Assembly (NCBI GenBank): GCA_949130485.1
Contig: OX422183.1
Span: 7,220,636 to 7,284,635 of the forward strand
Reading direction: 5' to 3'
Source of the DNA: Agelas oroides
Taxonomy: Eukaryota; Porifera; Demospongiae; Agelasida; Agelasidae
DNA: 64,000 bases
Shown in pieces: positions 1 to 12,953 of this stretch. The position numbers and the translations under genes are program-made. The notes below the pieces were generated by a model. That model had not been told where the DNA came from and did no database searches. It saw only the letters and a list, made by a program, of their open reading frames with translations. Each line of letters opens with the position of its first letter. Position 1 is the first letter of the stretch.

Positions 1-1105
1 ATTTTGAAACCAACAATCAGTGAACCACATTTCCTAGCTAAAGCTGAAGCCTAGATGTATAAATGAACCACTGTGCAGGATGCATTTCAGCCAATGTCAG
101 GGACTGATATCTCCTGCACGTCAGCTGGCTGGTCTTATCCATACGACAGGTATAATTGTCTCTGTGCAGCTGCCATCTAAAAATCAACATGAGTGATCAC
201 AGTTGCTACGTGCTGCATATAGGTAACTGAGAGATGGGGACTAGGGCTTCATTTTGGGGGGGTGGGGGTGCATTTATCCCCCTTGGCCAGAATCTCGTCC
301 CCCTGCCCCCTTGGAACTTGTAAACACTGTATGAGGTGTGGTAACAAGACCAGTGATGCCCCCCCCCAAACCTTTTAACCATCAACTTTTGCCCCCTTTG
401 TGACAATTTTTCTTACTAAACCCTGTTATTAAATGCAAAGGTCTGATGTCTGGTTTTATCTATGATGTGAAGATAGCAGCACCTCAGGAGTAGTAAGTAA
501 GTGCCCTTATATGGCTGTCTTTCCCCACATTATCACCACAAGTGATTGTTAGTGGAAATGTAGAACTTGGTGGGGATGAGCCGAGCAAGCGATGCAGAAC
601 AGCATCGTTCTTACCAGGTCACAGCATGAACAATCAACAAACCACTTCTCCCTTAAAAATAGGCCTAGATGTTATGCAAAGTCACCCACATTAACAAGCG
701 GGACGCGTTTCAGCCAATACCAGGCTTCTTCAGTTGTCAGGGTGACCGGGAGATGGGGACTGCAATCTCATGCACAGAATGCAGTCAGGGATTGATCAAC
801 TCACAGTTCAACTGGTCGATTGGTCGATGGATCAACTGACGGTTCGAGTAGTCTACTGGTGGCTGGCCTTATCCAAAAAGGTCGGTAGAAGCTCCTCAAA
901 AAACGCCATGTACGCTATACATGTCTTGATCTAGCAGCAGTGGTGGAAGGCCGAGCAAATGAGTGTGTTCGCAAGCTGGAGCTGTGCAAGCAGTGCAAAA
1001 AAGGGTGGGATAGGGGGAGATGGGTGGGTTTCACTCACAGTGCGAAAAGCACGGCTTTTTGTGCTAAGTTGTAGATAGCACTCAATCAGCACTGAATGGC
1101 CATTG
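1..1105. other. Gene-free stretch, no supported feature
   Basis: I see only short unsupported reading frames. Positions 240-400 are G/C-homopolymer rich with runs of C and G, probably a decayed copy of the C-rich repeat also seen near 26.8 kb. No splice-bounded exon or RNA gene is visible. Confidence 0.5.
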
Positions 1106-1319
1106 TAGCCTTGTTCCCAGGCCACTCCCAGATTTTATCTCAGCCGTGGAGAAAAATCGGGAGAGAGCCTGGTACCATTACTACGTCATGGACCAGAAAT
1201 GGTGGACTTGGTTTCGTAACGATGGCAACGTACCCACGGTCAGTGACGTAGTAATGGTACCAGGCCTTCTCCCGATTAGTTGCAAGATAAAATCTGGGAG
1301 TGGCCTGGGAACAAGGCTA
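1106..1319. mobile_element. MITE, TAGCCTYGTTCCCAGGC family, near-perfect palindrome
   Basis: The left end reads TAGCCTTGTTCCCAGGCC and the right end is its reverse complement. Outer arms of about 34 bp match, and a second inner inverted pair (around CTGGTACCATTACTACGTCA) follows, so the whole unit can fold on itself. It carries no coding capacity. The same terminal motif recurs at 8944, 9742, 23289, 28972 and 58380, which defines a family of non-autonomous elements. Confidence 0.85.
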
Positions 1320-2699
1320 GGGCTATTGTTCTCCAGAACTGTGAAAATTGCCCTAGAAAAAACTCCTCTATCTTTGCTCAGTTTTCTGGTGTTTGGTGTT
1401 AGTTCTCAGAGGCCTCCTCTGGCTGACAGCTCGAAGGTTCAAAAATGAGTGGGTGTGGTTAGAGCCGTAAATCTGCGGCTGCATGTTCTCTGTTTGCACT
1501 TTAACAATGAGAGTAAGGTACATTGTAAGTTGAAGCAGTCTATTGGCCAAGAGTGACCACTGAGCCTCATTCCCAGGCCTTCCCAACATCAAGTGTTTGA
1601 TCGCTTGCAGTATGCAAAAACGGAGGGGGAAGGGCTGGTCTATTTATCACGTGAATGACGTCAGTCTGTACCTAGGTAGACAGAGGGGGGAGGTCATGTT
1701 CAAGACGGAGCCGCTACAAGTTGTGTACAAAGAGAGATAAGTGTGTTTATGGCTACGAACGGGCCTTTATGGCAAATCGATTTGTTACCTTTCTGTTTGA
1801 GTGTAAGTTTTGAAGAAATTATACTGCCACGTCTAGTAGTATTCTGCAAGTCAAGTTGCTGCTGGAGTCAATATCGAAGATAGCTTTGTATTCTTGGTTA
1901 GTATAATCTTCCGCATACGGACAAGATAAGTGCACAAAGTTTTATATGGAAAATATATATACCTTATTACACGAGTTAGCGTGCAATATCGCGAGTTATT
2001 GCACGCGTGGGCATGGTATTTTCACGAGCCGAAGGTGAGTGAAAATGCAGCCCACGAGTGCAATAACCGCGATATGCACGCTAACGAGTGTAATAAAGTA
2101 TTTATTATCCATTACCACAACAGCGTCGTGTCTCTTCTCACCAAGTCCTGAGTAACTCGCCGTTCGAACGCACTGGTTCTAATTAAAGCGCATGCTGGTT
2201 GCTAGGATATCGCGCGTATATAGCCTCAGGGCCCGTGCAATAACTACCCGTGTAATATCGTGTGATATTGCACGGCACGGGAATAGGAAAATACTGTTGT
2301 AGAAATATCAACTGGATAATAAAATGGAATATATCGCGTATGCGCAAACAGTGTGTACCAGGCCTCTCCTTGGGGGGGAGGGGCCTGGGGACAAGGCTAG
2401 ACTTTCCCATGTTTGTTGGTGAATGCAAGTTTCGTTCCTGTGTTTGGTGCACCATGGCACTAGAGGTTTAGATCGACTTATTTCTTTATCTTGTTGCAAG
2501 GAAGGAGTTTAGTAAAGTGATGCAGTGCCAGGTAGCTGTGAATAGTGAGTAAAGCCTACTTGTTGAAGCAAGTTTGTGTCTAGGAGCACCAGAAAGGCCA
2601 CTATGCACCCCATTGCCTCTTCTGGGTACAGGAGTGATGTACTTATGTGAATCCTTCGTTTTGAATCATGCCTAACAACTAACAGACATAATTATATAA
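1320..2699. other. Repeat-derived intergenic DNA
   Basis: About 1562-1690 holds one copy of a roughly 130-bp repeat (begins like the CCTCRTTCCCAGGC family, contains ATCGCTTGCAGTATGCAAAA and CTACCTAGGTAGACAGAGGGG). A palindrome built on GCGTGCAATATCGCG spans roughly 1960-2101. A short hairpin of the CCAGGC family lies near 2355-2400. No gene is supported. Confidence 0.6.
1960..2101. repeat. Imperfect palindrome (foldback repeat)
   Basis: The left arm contains TTACACGAGTTAGCGTGCAA followed by a TATCGCGAGTTATTGCAC segment. The right arm (from about 2054) gives the reverse complement with minor mismatches, ending CGAGTGTAATAA. It is probably a small foldback transposon. Confidence 0.65.
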
Positions 2700-3740
2700 C
2701 AAGAGCGCATAAGAATGGGCGGCTTGAGTAAGAGCATGTAACTCCATAAAATTTTAAACCGGTCGGAATTTACTGCCAGTTCTAAAAATAGTTCCACGTA
2801 CTGTGCAGCTATATACACTTAGATCATGGTTGTAGTAAATGCTTGAATATGATTGGTCAACAGCAGGTGTTCTAAATCCCATAGAATACTTGTAAATTCT
2901 CATAGAACACCTGTAATTTTATTGCTTAGAGCATGAGGCCATTGTTTTGGCCTTACATTGTCAGTAGTATGTACATGGATTATGTATAAACAAATATTTT
3001 GATGTGTGTAAATACAAGTATATTTTGTGTAAATAAGCGAATTTTTGTTTTCTGTAAATCAAAAAATTGTTTTTCCATTCGAGCGTATGCGGAAGTCCGG
3101 TTATTATCCGTACACCACCTCCGTGAGCAGCGCTGTCTTTGAAACTGGCTGTGTTCTTCGAGTGAAGACAACGCTTTGAACAGCCGTTCGTTGTTCTCAG
3201 CGTGACCTTTCTTCACCAAGGTATATCGTAACCTGCACCCGTACTTTCAGAACACAGGTGAGTTATAGTTCGATTGTCGAGGTGTGTTCCGTTCGCTCGG
3301 TTCGCTCTGCAGGGTAGCTAGCCCGACGGCTCTTCGTGTCCACAGCTTTCCGTCGCTTGTGATGGCGGTATTTGCTTCGAAAATATGCTGGAGTTTACAA
3401 CAGTGCTAGCCATGATCTAAAAAAGTGAGACACTGAGACCAACGGGATCTACGCGATTTATAAACCCTCGGGCCCCCTAGTAGCGCCCTCGCTGCGCTCG
3501 GGACGCTACAGCCCGGGGGTCCTCGGGTTTCTAAATCGCGTAGATCCCTTGGTCTCAGTGTCTAACTATTATGTAGACAAAAGTTAGCTAGCTGGTGTTG
3601 CTAAGCATGTGACCGGGTGTTCTATTTTCAATAATTTTGACCTGACTATGGGCTTCTATTGTAGTTTACACGCTCTTACTCAAGCTGCCTGTTCTTATGC
3701 ATTCTTGTTGTATATATATTCACGGCCACTTGCCAACACA
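2700..3740. mobile_element. MITE of the AAGAGCGCATAAGAA family, split by later insertion
   Basis: The left half (2700-2820) begins AAGAGCGCATAAGAATGGGC and contains TAAGAGCATGTAACTCC. The right half (about 3590-3735) ends with GCTCTTACTCAAGC and TTCTTATGCATTCTTG, the inverted counterpart. Intact copies at 21631-21873 and 22391-22634 are only about 240 bp, so roughly 770 bp, including the 3429-3562 palindrome, was inserted between the halves. Confidence 0.6.
3429..3562. repeat. Long palindrome (foldback element)
   Basis: GACACTGAGACCAACGGGAT at the left is matched by the reverse complement at the right with one or two mismatches. The arms continue inward through ATCTACGCGATTTA and CCCTCGGG, giving arms of about 60 bp around a short GC-rich centre. 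Confidence 0.8.
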
Positions 3741-3849
3741 GCGAGCTTTGTAGGTTCAACAATTTTTGATCAGACTATGGGCTTCTATTGGAGTTACACG
3801 CTCTTACTGTAGCCACCCCGTTCTTATGCGCTGTTGGGGTATACATATT

Positions 3850-5170
3850 TGCAGTCACTTGCCAACACAGCAAGTTTTGCACTCAGGTGTAAGGACAGCA
3901 TGCAAACAAGTTAACATCCTATTCTCACCCACACAGCTGCAGAAAACCTACAATGGAACATTTTGATTATGTCCTGTTCAATTGTACACTCACTCACTCA
4001 TAGAAGCTGGTCCTTATCGCCCTTCAACCCAGACAACCTGTATTGAGTATTAGTAATTGTATTCTCACCCACACTGAAACCTCTTCTTGTAAGAACATCC
4101 AGCGGAAACATTTTTCGACCAGCTGGTTTCACCTACTCCGTCTACACCTGTTCTACCTCCTGGTTAAAAGGGGCATTATGCCCTGTTCAATTGTACACTC
4201 ACTCACTCATAGAAGCTGGTCCTTATCACCCTTCAACCCAGACAACCTGTCTTGAGTATTAGTAATTGTATTCTCACCCACACAGAAACCTCTTCTTGTA
4301 AGAACATCCAGCGGAAACATTTTTTGACCAGCTGGTTTCACCTACTCCGTCTACATCTGTTCTACATGAACCCTAAAACCTTAAGGTTGCGGGCAGATGA
4401 GGTTGGAGGTTGGAGTTAGTACAAGTATTAGTGCCGCATACTGAAAGCGATCAGCACTGCACGGAAAGGGTCTGGCTTGCGAGACTACTTCAAGACAGAC
4501 CACATCTGCCATGCTCAGTATAGCATGCAACTACATTGCAGCCACCCACAACATAACTCACTCCCCCTACGCATTAACATGCACTCCACACCCAGCACTA
4601 CCCAGCACTACCCACCCCACTGCCTTCCACAACCCTCCTATGCACACAACTAACAAACACAAAGCATAGTTGGCAAAATGGCACAAGATGTAGGGATGGT
4701 GTGAAATTGTTGTGGTGTCATTCCCATCTAGTTTGGTTGGTTTTTGAGGGTTCCATCCCTACATGTGCTTGTTTTCATTCAGAAAACTTTTTTGTGACTT
4801 GTAATTTTGCAGTCACTTGCCAACACAGCAAGTTTTGCACTCAGGTGTAAGGACAGCATGCAAACAAGTTAAACATCCCATCAAATTGTATTCTCACCCA
4901 CACAGCTGCAGAAAACCATTTTGATTATGCCCTGTTCAATTGTACACTCACCCACTCATAGAAGCTGGTCCTTATCGCCCTTCAACCCAGACAACCTGTA
5001 TTGAGTATTAGTAATTGTATTCTCACCCACACAGAAACCCTTGTAAGAACATCCAGCGGAAACATTTTGTGACCAGCTGGTTTCACCTACTCCGGTCTAA
5101 ACACCTGTTCTACATGAACCCTAAAACCTTAAGGTTGTGGGCAGACGAGGTTGGAGGTTGGAGTTAGTAC
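3850..5170. repeat. Cluster of local duplications
   Basis: A block containing CAATTGTACACTCACTCACT and CATAGAAGCTGGTCCTTATC occurs three times (from about 3976, 4188 and 4938), each followed by ACCCAGACAACCTG and AGAACATCCAGCGGAAACAT. The preceding segment with GTCACTTGCCAACACAGCAA also occurs at about 3853 and 4810. These are local duplications of non-coding sequence. Confidence 0.75.
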
Positions 5171-5800
5171 AAGTATGAGTGGTACCTGTCAGATAGCAAC
5201 CAGGGCTATGTGACCGATGTAATCAACAGGCTGCCATAGTGACAGGTGAACTCAAACTAGCCTTGTCTCCAGGCACTCTCCTCAAAAACGGGGGAAGGAG
5301 AGAGTCTGGTAATATTCGCGAGAAAAGCTGTCCCCAGGCTCTCTGCAAAGACAGCCTGTGTCCCTTCAAATAAGCTTGCTTAGTGGTTAGGGTTTTGACT
5401 AGTCTATCAAGCTAGACCCTCTCTCACCCTACATTCTCTGTGGGTTCATGACCTAAACCACACCCACTCATTAGCAAGCTTTCAATGGTCAGGACTCCTC
5501 GACCAGCGAGCGCTCTGCCTGACTAAAAACTGCCTACAGATCTGGAAATGGTGCCCCTCCAAGGGGAGAGGAGTGGTTTCCGCACCCATTTGTGCTAATA
5601 AGGTGAGAAATGGTCCAGTCAGTGCCAACCAAGGCTGTTCTACAGCCAGCCATGGCAGCCGCCATGTGCACGGCATGTCTTGAATATGCCCACCCACCTC
5701 CCCCTATCCCACCTTTTTTGCTAGCACAAAATCTATCTTCAAAACAGATTGTGCCAACTGATAACATGCGGCCAAAGTCAGATGACGGCGTCATCAGTGT

Positions 5801-6183
5801 TTAACTCTTTACCGACCATAATGCGTTACAGCAGATGACCGTATTAATCACGAACGAAGCGGTCAAGACTATGTGTTGTGTACTCCGTTTTATATCTCCA
5901 GTTGTAAACCAGTTACAGACTTCTAGTAAAAAGCAATGGATAGCCTTAGGCTTTGCCTAGCTACGCTGTAGTTTCGAAGCTTACCACTGAAGTACAAGCT
6001 TGCAGATAAACGTCAACTTTTCAAACCGGAAGTCGCTATCTTCGGAGTCCGTAATTCACTGCGACCTTATGGAAAAGACTTGCAAACGCAGATATGTATT
6101 CATGACGCATAAATGCGTCATTGGTCATACGGGAACACTAATTTCGTGACGCTAAAACGCGTCATTGGTCGGTAAAGAGTTAA
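5801..6183. mobile_element. TTAA-flanked MITE
   Basis: The element starts TTAACTCTTTACCGACCA and ends with the reverse complement, TGGTCGGTAAAGAGTTAA, so the terminal repeats are perfect over at least 18 bp and are bounded by TTAA on both sides. TTAA target duplications are characteristic of piggyBac-type transposition. No transposase is encoded inside, so it is non-autonomous. Confidence 0.8.
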
Positions 6184-7670
6184 AGGGCTGCCTGCAGTCT
6201 TGGTTTAGACTGGTGTAAAACGTAATTTAGCTGAAAGTTATGGACATACAAAAAAAATTAAAGAAGTTTATCACAACCTACAACCCTTCAACTCTATTGA
6301 TTACAACCTCAGGACGTTCTTAATCATTAGTGGTCTGCTGAAAACAAAATAAACAAAACACCAATTTCCTGGGTCATATCTTCCTGGGTCATATCTCCCT
6401 GAGTGAGTGGGTGAAACATCCTGCTTGTAACCACACACTACACCGCTGGTCCTCAGGCCCTAGCAGCTGCCTAGCAACCAGACAAACACAAACTCATGTA
6501 TACTCATGTATGTTTGGTCTACTGCTAATAATGTCTACTACTGTGGGAAGAATCAACTTCACCAGACCAGCTAAGGGTTTCAGAAGTTTGGACAGAGGGA
6601 GAAGCAGTAAAAGAACATGATCTTCTCTCCACAGCCAGCTTAAACAGCTACCAGCTACAATAAACAAAGAGGAAGATCATGCGGGTGCTGATGAGAAACT
6701 ATGATGTAGCTTTTCAGTGGCTTCTCAGGTGGCCCCTGCATACATGAAGACGAAGGTTATCTGTTACCAACTTGAGCTTGGAAAATAACTTACTGATGTT
6801 TCGACTGAATGCTCCAGTCGTCATCTTTCACCCTGATGATGACTGGCCAACACAAAACTGCCAAATCCTGACACACTTCACCTTTAAGGGGAGCCCTGCT
6901 TAGCCAGCCTGTCTGTTGGCTGTCTATCTGGTTGTCTGTCTGTTTCTCTGTCTGTCAGTCACTTTCATATTAACCCAAGGTGGGTTGGCTTTAGTCTCAT
7001 GCCCAGCTCAGGTGAGAAACAGTCTGGTGAATGAACTCAAGTCCTTCCTTTCGCTTAACCAGAAAAGGTTGGATGACATTTCTATCAACTTTTTAAAAAC
7101 CAAAAATAGTAATTTGTCAAAGATACACAAAATAGTTGAATGTAAGACTGTCAGACTCCTAGTTCCAAATTCTCCTAAACCTCACAACATTTCACACCTG
7201 GTTTTGTGCACTACAACCCTTGTCCACCCTCTGCAATCAAAAGGTAACCTCATTCAGTGGGCTGAACTGCAACTTAGACCATCATGAATAATTAATGAGC
7301 CCAAAGCTTTGATGTTCAATTAGTTCACTAAAATACCCCAGAGCAATTTAAACACCTGTGTAGGTCAGTTAGACACCTCTGTTTTGACAACCTAAGCAGT
7401 AACATAATTACCTCAGCCAGGAGCTTATGAGCTTTGCCTCCGTAATTATGTTAACTGCTGCAGGTTGTGAACATTCAACATCTCACACGGTGCTGGACAT
7501 GAGACTAATCTCACACATGGTTTTGTGCACTACCCAGCAAAAGGTGACCTCATTCAGTGGCCTAAACTGCTGCTTTCACCTTGTTTACATATCACCTGAC
7601 CTCTAGCCAACCAGACTAGGAATAGGTCACCTACCATGCAGAGAGCATAGGCAGAACTGTGTCTCAGTGG
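6184..7670. other. Gene-free stretch
   Basis: No exon with credible splice context was found. The 123-codon open frame at 6916-7287 has no recognised domain and lies in sequence partly repeated nearby (the CACACNTGGTTTTGTGCACTAC motif occurs at about 7194 and 7514). Confidence 0.4.
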
Positions 7671-7932
7671 CTATAGACCTTTTGCAGGGGGTGTGGCTTC
7701 AAGGTTAGCAACTGCTATTTATGTTGCCATGGTAACACCAATTTAATATGACAATTCTTATAGTCCAAATGATTCAAATCTCAAATATGAAAGTTATCGG
7801 CCTTATGGTTGAAATCATCAAACTTTGGCATTTAAGTATTGAGTTCTATGGTGAGTGGCAAAGAAAGTTACCATGGCAACATAAATAGCAGTTGCTAACC
7901 TTGAAGCCACACCCCCTGCAAAAGGTCTATAG
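7671..7932. mobile_element. Foldback element with about 65-bp inverted arms
   Basis: The left arm begins CTATAGACCTTTTGCAGGGG and continues through TTGCCATGGTAAC. The right arm is the near-perfect reverse complement, ending in CCCTGCAAAAGGTCTATAG. The centre is about 130 bp of unrelated AT-rich sequence. No coding capacity. Confidence 0.85.
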
Positions 7933-8943
7933 AGTAGCCAAATGTGTTCCAATCACTCATAGCAACAAGGTTGAAAAAAAAAGAGGACAGCTGGCTAAGA
8001 GATGCTACTACTACATGGATAAGGCCAGCCACCTGACTGCTTTCTTGCAGTCCCCATCTCCTGGTCACCACAGCACAGCTGGTGAGGCCTGGTGTTGGCT
8101 GAGACACGTCCTAGGCAGTACAACATCTACATGCAGGCCTGCCTGTTTTCAGGGAGATGTGGTTCATTGGTTGCTTACGTATGCATGCACCATTTTCACC
8201 CCAAAAGATTATGCAACCAATACAGGTAGTTAATGATCATGTGATTCAGGTCCAAGGCATCGCAACGCAAGAGATGGACTACTGCTACCGAAAGAACATC
8301 TCAACTACCCCACTTCTCCCTTCCAGGGCCTGTCCTCATTCCCAATCCAAGATTCACAACCCTCAGACCTTCCTGGACACACCCCACTCCAAAGCTCTCC
8401 AACTCATGGAGACATAAAATTAAATATACATTTAGCCCTGTCGTGGCAGCCCTAAACCCAACCACACAAACCTAACTGCAGCATTGGCAAAAATTTGCAC
8501 GCTCAGCAGAGAGAGCCCATGTTCCTTGATGTAAGCCAGCTCTTGGAACTGTTGTTGTCCGAAGGAGCACAATTGGTGGCCACTGATTGCTGGAACGTTG
8601 ACGCTAATCTCAACAGACCCATGTCTACCTTTACTTTCACAGCACCAATTGGATTTCCTCCCCAAGTTTCCACAATCCCACACTTGTATTCCTTGCTTCT
8701 AGGAAGGAAGCCTAGAAGGATGTAACCTCAGGGGAAACTTAACCAGTGCGAAAAAAAAAAAACCTATCTAATCAATTTTTAATTCACCAGAGCTAGTTCA
8801 ATGAAGTCTCATTCCTAAAAGAGCTTGGGAAAAACTCAAGCAGTGTTTATATATTTTTTAATTTGTAGAAATGGCACATATACTGTTACTGTGCTCTGCA
8901 TAATACAAATCTGAGTGCAAACAGAAGGGGAGTACCGTTTTGC
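7933..8943. other. Gene-free stretch
   Basis: Only short, domain-less reading frames are present (for example 8495-8725 on plus overlapping 8432-8683 on minus). A short A-run occurs at 8749-8761. Nothing is supported as a gene. Confidence 0.4.
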
Positions 8944-9313
8944 TAGCCTCATTCGCAGGCTTTCCCGTTCCGGAATGCGAAGATTGAAGTTGTGCAGGTG
9001 GTATTTTTTCTCACGTGAGCAGTGTCAAAGGTAGAGAGGGGGTAGAGAAACCTTAATTGTGCATGGGCGTATCTGAAGACTCACAAGAAGGAAGGTAGCA
9101 GGTAACTTACTACACGTATCTAGCTATCGGGGGACGAATATTAAACACACCGAGCATTGAACGAATATTTAGTTGAACAACGCAACACACCTTTCTGTTC
9201 TAAAAACTGTGGTCCTGTTTCGATTATGTCATGGTCACATGAGAAAAGATACCAGGCTCTCCCCGTGTATACATATTCACATTCCGGAGCGAGGAGGCCT
9301 GGGAACGAGGCTA
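8944..9313. mobile_element. MITE, TAGCCTCGTTCCCAGGC family
   Basis: The left end is TAGCCTCATTCGCAGGCTTT and the right end is GGCCTGGGAACGAGGCTA. Internal inverted copies of CATTCCGGA lie near each end. No coding sequence. Confidence 0.7.
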
Positions 9314-9628
9314 CCACTTTGCATAAGCTAACATGAAGAAGATCTCTGCAGTCTCTGTTTCCCTCAAGCAACAAGGCACGTAGCCAGAGGTAAAGAACTC
9401 GGTCTTATCGTGACTAACTGACCTGAGCTCACTCAGTGAGCGTTTAACTAGTGCTTATGTAAATGCACGCAGATAGCCTCGCAGGAAGCGAATTAGAATT
9501 CTTTGATCAAGCCATCCTTTGACTCAAGTTTACTAGTCTTTGCTCCCGGCAGATCAGTTGTGTACTTTACTCAAAATTGTTTTTGAGTAAAAACAAAGCG
9601 AGATGGAAGTAAGTTTATAGGCTTTACT

Positions 9629-10468
9629 ATCACTGTTATGCCCCACCCTCCCAGGTTGGTAGAAGGTGAGGCGTAATAGGAGATTTGAATAGGGCAATTA
9701 TCTAATTCTCTTCTACAGGGACAATCTCTTTCATTAAATCATAGCCTCGTTCCCAGGCGCTCGGAAAATCGGAGGGAGCGCCTGGTACACACTGTTTGCG
9801 CATGCGCGAAGTCTCCTTGGTAACCTGCATACTATCCGTTACACTAACCATGCACTAACAAAACAGTCTATTTCAGTTTATCTGCTGATAAGCCATACTG
9901 CAGAGTTATGCTCTCTGTGAGATACATTCGGGGGGTTTTAAAGTCAAAAATGCTATCACTTTGACAGCAACGGCTTGTATCATCTCGTTCAGGGCGATCA
10001 ATGAACTTCAAAGTGAAAGACTACATCATTCACGTGCCACAGTGTTTACATGTACCTGGAATGGACAAACGGGTGAATAATTTTTGCAAGCGAAGAGCTG
10101 AGTGTTTTCATCGCTTCCTCGTCATCGTTTCGACGGAGCATGGTCAATTGCAGGCATCTTTCACACCGGAGAAATCGACTGACAAACCGAGGTTAGTGTA
10201 ACGGAGTAGATTTTACGGATGTTTCCAAGTTCCCCAGAAAAACCTGGGGAGCCGCGCATGCGCAAACAGTGTGTACCAGGCGCTCCCTCCGATTTTTCGA
10301 GCACCTGGGAATGAGGCTAATTAAATCAGTACTACACTAATGTGCGAATGTGCAGTAAAAATCCCCCATATAAGGCAAATGCCCCTCCCAAAGGGCATGC
10401 TGCTATGATCAAACCCCCTTTATAATCCCCACCCGCCACCAACCTGGGAGGGTGGGGCATAGCAGTGA
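9629..10468. mobile_element. Outer inverted-repeat element carrying a nested MITE
   Basis: The left arm contains ATGCCCCACCCTCCCAGG and the right arm (about 10437-10468) is its reverse complement, CCTGGGAGGGTGGGGCAT, with flanking CACTG/CAGTG. Between the arms lies a complete element of a different family (9742-10319), so this is a transposon-in-transposon arrangement. Confidence 0.75.
9742..10319. mobile_element. MITE, TAGCCTCGTTCCCAGGC family (nested)
   Basis: The left end is TAGCCTCGTTCCCAGGCGCT. The right end ends in CACCTGGGAATGAGGCTA. The subterminal pair CGCTCCCTCCGATTTT and its complement, plus a GTGTACCAGGCGC/CGCATGCGC pair, continue the inverted arms for about 75 bp. Confidence 0.8.
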
Positions 10469-10763
10469 CAGGTGCATAAATCTGTGTAAACCAGTGTAGC
10501 AGACTGAGACATGGCAGAATGGAGACGAGTGAGAGAGAATTTAGCTTGACAGACTAATTGTCAGCTAGCATCGGTGTGGACCGATTTATCGACTCTGAAT
10601 CAAGAAACTGGCCAGTTCTATATTGTACTGACTACCAACATGAAGGTAACACACACAAGTCCTAACTACTTAAAAAGAGGACTGTAGTAGTTTTGAAGTG
10701 GGCTTACGTCTGAAAGTGTGTGGGTGCCTTGCGTCCACCCCTATATGCATGTCTACCCTTGAT

Positions 10764-11573
10764 ATTGTGATTCCACGCTACCCCCTTGTTCTAAAGTGGG
10801 GGAGTCTGGGAACGAGAGGTAGGTTGACAGGCCAAGCAATAATGGGGGGGTAATTGAAAGCTATGACACTTAATCTATTTAGATGTAATTACTAATTAAG
10901 TATTAGTAATATGGTTAACTACCGTAACATTAGTCTTGTCTCCAGACCAAATCCTTTGCACACCCTGCGGCCTCAACAAAAAATATGATCTGGACACCTT
11001 CGCTAGGCAAACTGAGGCCAGTTGCCTTAGGGCAGTCAGTAATTGCATTATTAGTTACTAGCCGGCGTTGGTTTTGGCACCCAAAAATCTGCAAGTTCTG
11101 TGATAACGTATAAACATAATTCACTTCCCTGAGCAATCTGATTGGTGCGACAACATATTGTGATTCCACGCTACCCCCTTGTTTTAAAGTGGGGGAGTCT
11201 GGGAACGAGAGGTTTCACAAGTAGGTTGACAGGCCAAGCATTAATGGGGGGTAATTGAAAGCTATGACACTTAATCTCTATTTAACAAAGTTAGATGTAA
11301 ACTCATTAATTGCTAAGCAATGTGGTTAACTACCGTAGCATTAGTCTTGTCTCCAGACCAAATCCTTTGCACACCCTGCGGCCTCAACAAAAAATATGAT
11401 CTGGACACCTTCGCTAGGAAAACTGAGGCCAGTTGCCTTAGGGCAGTCAGTAATTGCATTATTAGTTACTAGCCAGCGTTGGTTTTGGCACCCAAAAATC
11501 TGCAAGTTCTGTGATAACGTATAAACATAATTCACTTCCCTGAGGAATCTGATTGGTGCGACAACATGCTGAT
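10764..11573. repeat. Tandem duplication, about 393-410-bp unit, two copies
   Basis: TTGTGATTCCACGCTACCCC begins copy one near 10764 and copy two near 11157. The order of motifs is then the same in both: TAGGTTGACAGGCCAAGCA, TAGTCTTGTCTCCAGACCAA, TGATCTGGACACCTTCGCTA, CTGATTGGTGCGACAACAT. They differ by a few substitutions and small indels, which indicates a recent duplication. Confidence 0.85.
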
Positions 11574-12612
11574 ACGATCGTACCATTGCGCCTTAGTTTT
11601 GTTGACAAGGATGGAGAAGAGTGCACATGAAAAATTTGGTCTGGGCACGAGACTGCAGACTACTGTTGCATGGGAACTTACAACAGGCAGAGGGAGGAGG
11701 AAGAGCTTGTGACTGCCAAAAAGTCGAAACAGGGAGAATTTAAAAATAGTTCCACAATCTAAGACTTCACATTGCACTGTTGCCCTTGTAGTCAGTAAAA
11801 CGTGCACACTCAAAGCTTAGCTGGCAAGTTCTCCCCCCACGGGGATGGTTCTTGGCCCTTTCTGATACAAAGAACTTAGTTTTCCGATGCTACCTACACC
11901 CTGCTGACTCCTGGACTGTAGCCTTTTGGTCCAACTCTTGAGCTCCTCTTTGGGTAACGTGCAGTTCTTATTCGTTCAACTGATATACATTGCATGGGAG
12001 GAGTTTTCTAGATTATGGTCTATATTTATAATTTGATGTATCCATTAAGTACCAGAGGTTATCAGTAGCTCACAATCTTAATTAAGTATTCATTCTTGCC
12101 CAGAGGGCATATTTAGAAGCCTGCTAAGTGCAAATCAGCAGATTGTCCCAAAAGATCTCTAAGGCAATTATCATCCTCACTCCAAACCACTTTGTTCCTA
12201 AGTACACAGACACAGGGCTTCCTGATCCAATTATGAACGCTAAGTGTGTTGCTAAGCAACAAGTCGGTCTATTTGGCAGGCAGAGAGGAGCAGACAATCT
12301 ACTAGCCTTGTTCCCAGACCAATAAGTGGAAGAGGGTCTGGTGTAGTCTCGTTCCCAGCCCTTTCCACAGTCCAGTTTTTGCAGTATGCAAAATCGGAGG
12401 GGAAAGGCCTGGTCCATTTTATTGTGAATAACGTTGTGTCTACCTAGGTAGACAGAGGGGGGGCGGGAGGGGTTCTCGCTGTTACGCCGATTATTACATA
12501 GCACTTTCCTCAAAGCAGTAAAAATTTTGCCTCTGTATTCTGGTATCCAAACAGTTTGTGAGGCGGCATGGCACATGAATGTTGTTAGGCTATGTTGTAA
12601 CAAAAAGCACAT
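11574..12612. other. Gene-free stretch with repeat fragments
   Basis: About 12345-12470 is another copy of the roughly 130-bp repeat seen at 1562 and 23054 (TGCAGTATGCAAAATCGGAG followed by CTACCTAGGTAGACAGAGGG). The 181-codon minus-strand frame at 12124-12669 runs through this repeat and shows no domain, so it is not called as a gene. Confidence 0.5.
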
Positions 12613-12953
12613 GCTAGCCCAAGAAATTAAGACTTGGTGCACTTGGTCCCTCATGAGAGAGTTATACATTAGATTGTAATACCATATAGCGGGAAATTTT
12701 TGCTGGGTGCAAATTTTCGCGATTTTCGTGGACAGACCTGCTTCCGCGAAAATAAAAAACGCGTAAAATGAACTAAGGTGGAAATTGATGACGTCATTAT
12801 GTGTGCATGTCGATACGAACTTGTATGCTTGTACCCGTGTGAACGAGATAGTTCTCTGTCTACAGTCTGTCTGCCCTCTAAATGGTTGCTGTAGAGAAGA
12901 ATCAGCCTGCTACTGTACAAAATGCCAACAAACCACACACTAGCTCAAGAAAT

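Noticed and set aside
12124-12669. 181-codon minus-strand frame
   Set aside because: It spans an interspersed repeat that is present twice more in the window and shows no domain or splice context.
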